A DNA stretch of 15,103 bases from CAMLHU01 sp031393795 (GTDB taxonomy: Bacteria > Gemmatimonadota > Gemmatimonadetes > Gemmatimonadales > GWC2-71-9). Within the stretch, counting starts at the first letter, position 1; each line of letters starts with the position of its first letter. The notes beneath the pieces are model-generated. The model made no database searches, was not told where the DNA came from, and worked only from the letters and a program-made list of their open reading frames with translations. Location: contig JANMWE010000149.1 of assembly GCA_031393795.1 (NCBI GenBank), forward strand, positions 1 through 15,103, written 5' to 3'. Shown here one piece after another: positions 13,929 through 15,103 of this stretch. Position numbers and translations under genes: made by a program.

Positions 13929-15103
13929 CCGGCTCCGCCTCCGCCTCGGCGCCGGGTTCGCGGCGGCGTATTTCGTCGGCCTCCTGGCCCTCGACCTTTC
14001 GCTCTACGGGTACCTCCGCATCCAATCCGAGCAGCGACTCACCCGCGACCTCCAGGGACGGGGCGAGGCGTTGATCGAGGCGGTGCTGCAGGAGTACCAC
14101 GATCTTCCCAACGCGGGGCTGGCCGGCGCCGCCCGCGAAGCGATCCACGAGTGGCAGGCGCCCCCGGGCGCCTACTCTGTGCTCGACAGCACGGGCCGCC
14201 CCTACGCGGAACGAGGGCCCGGGCCCTGGCTCACCGCCACCCACCCCACCGACCTGACGCGGGCCCATCGGAACCTCCGGATCGGCGAGGAAGGATTCGT
14301 CCGTGAGGTGATGGTCCAGCACAACCAAGCACCCCGATTCATGGTGACGGTCACCGCCTCGGCGCGCGGTCTCGAGGAGGACAACGAGACCCTCGCCTGG
14401 TGGCTCGGCGCGAGCGCCCTCCTCATCCTCCTGCTGGGTCTGGGGGGTGGCTACATCCTCTCCCGTCGCGCGCTCGCTCCCATCGATGAGCTGGGGGACG
14501 CCATCGCCGGGATCTCCCCCGCCTCGCTTCGCGCGCGCCTCCTCGTCAACAGCCCCGCCGACGAGGTGGACCGCGTCCGCCAGCAGTTCAACGCGCTTCT
14601 CGACCGGCTCGAGACGGCACAGGCACGGAATCGGAAGTTCCTGCGGGAAGCGGCGCACCAGATCCGCACCCCCCTCACGCTCGTGATGGGGGAGGCGTCG
14701 CTCGAGCTCCCACGCGCCGAGGGGACCAGCGCCGGGGTGCTCCGCCGGATCCAGCTCGCGGCCGAACAAATGCAGCGGCGCGTGGACGACCTCTTCCTCC
14801 TGGCCGAGGCCCAGGCCGGGGCCACGCCCCCCCTCGATGGCACCGTGGACCTCGACGGGCTCCTGCTCGAGGTGGCGGACGCGATGCGCGGCCGCGCCCA
14901 CCAGCTCGGGCGCCAGCTCGCCTTCGGGGAGGTCGCACCCCTCACGATCACGGGGAACCGCGGGCTCCTCCGCGAAGCGCTCCTCGAGCTGGTGGAGAAC
15001 GCGGTGCGACACGGGAGCCCCACCGTCCCCGTACTCCTTGCCTTGCAGACCGGCACCGAAGCGACGCTCACCATCACCAGTGGCGGCGCTCCATTCCAGC
15101 TCG
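13918..15103 (+). CDS. Membrane sensor histidine kinase (3' end beyond the window)
   Basis: About 395 codons are visible and the frame is still open at the window edge. It has a short cytoplasmic N-terminus, a membrane helix (about 11-32) and a periplasmic sensor of about 125 residues. A second helix (about 160-182) follows, then a HAMP-like segment (SRRALAPIDEL onward) and a dimerisation domain with His247 in REAAHQIRTPLT. The start of the ATPase domain has the N box ELVENAVRHG with Asn361. At the position of the usual DxGxG motif the sequence reads ITSGGAPF, a variant lacking the Asp; the last ATP-lid motifs are cut off. ATG 13918 overlaps the regulator gene by 11 bp, the normal arrangement for a cognate pair. 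The periplasmic part shows no known ligand-binding motif. The nearby double-PepSY protein is a candidate partner. Confidence 0.92.
   Translation, partial: MSLSRLRLRLGAGFAAAYFVGLLALDLSLYGYLRIQSEQRLTRDLQGRGEALIEAVLQEYHDLPNAGLAGAAREAIHEWQAPPGAYSVLDSTGRPYAERGPGPWLTATHPTDLTRAHRNLRIGEEGFVREVMVQHNQAPRFMVTVTASARGLEEDNETLAWWLGASALLILLLGLGGGYILSRRALAPIDELGDAIAGISPASLRARLLVNSPADEVDRVRQQFNALLDRLETAQARNRKFLREAAHQIRTPLTLVMGEASLELPRAEGTSAGVLRRIQLAAEQMQRRVDDLFLLAEAQAGATPPLDGTVDLDGLLLEVADAMRGRAHQLGRQLAFGEVAPLTITGNRGLLREALLELVENAVRHGSPTVPVLLALQTGTEATLTITSGGAPFQL

Noticed and set aside
13921..15012. A 363-codon minus-strand frame opposite the sensor kinase.
   Set aside because: The + strand encodes a continuous kinase with helices, phospho-His and N box; the minus product is charged and featureless.

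Overview
The window is a GC-rich piece of a bacterial chromosome, and every gene I can support reads on the + strand. It looks Gram-negative and didermic: it encodes a periplasmic penicillin-acylase-type hydrolase, an outer-membrane beta-barrel protein ending in Phe, and a periplasmic metal-binding protein. The protein style and very GC-rich third codon positions would fit Gemmatimonadota. That placement is an inference with modest confidence, because no rRNA or other marker gene is present. I see no tRNA, rRNA, CRISPR array, insertion sequence or phage gene.

Layout. (1) 55-2244: secreted Ntn-hydrolase of the penicillin acylase family. (2) 2351-2692: small four-helix membrane protein of the DUF5684 type behind a strong Shine-Dalgarno. 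(3) 2693-2988: a 296-bp stretch without a convincing gene. (4) 2989-6552: large soluble hybrid histidine kinase with six PAS domains, a kinase core and a C-terminal receiver. Two of its PAS units repeat with an exact 381-bp period. (5) 6556-10186: a probable zinc-acquisition cluster. It holds a small exported CPLC protein, an outer-membrane barrel, a ZnuA-like binding protein with three metal-ligand histidines, and a ZnuB-like permease. The ATPase subunit expected of such an operon is absent. A 13-bp hairpin closes the cluster. (6) 10270-12438: a tightly coupled trio of an unrecognised six-helix membrane protein, an ICMT/PEMT-like membrane methyltransferase and a luciferase-like flavin monooxygenase. 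(7) 12513-15103 (runs off the edge): an exported protein made of two nearly identical PepSY domains, then an OmpR-type response regulator and a membrane sensor kinase.

How the parts may work together. Group 5 gives an outer-membrane entry route, a periplasmic carrier and an inner-membrane channel for a divalent metal, most likely zinc. Group 7 is a sensor cassette in which the double-PepSY protein could feed an envelope signal to the membrane kinase. Two gene starts, at 6556 and 10270, sit 5 and 7 bases after a TAGATT hexamer inside a shared 9-base string. This suggests leaderless transcription from a TAnnnT-type -10 element. A third, weaker case lies at 2799-2815.

Nothing here is clearly a new defence or mobile system. 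The points most worth checking are the ATPase-less metal cluster with its barrel and CPLC protein, the PepSY duplication, the shared leaderless promoter motif, and the uncharacterised membrane-protein/methyltransferase/flavin-enzyme trio.
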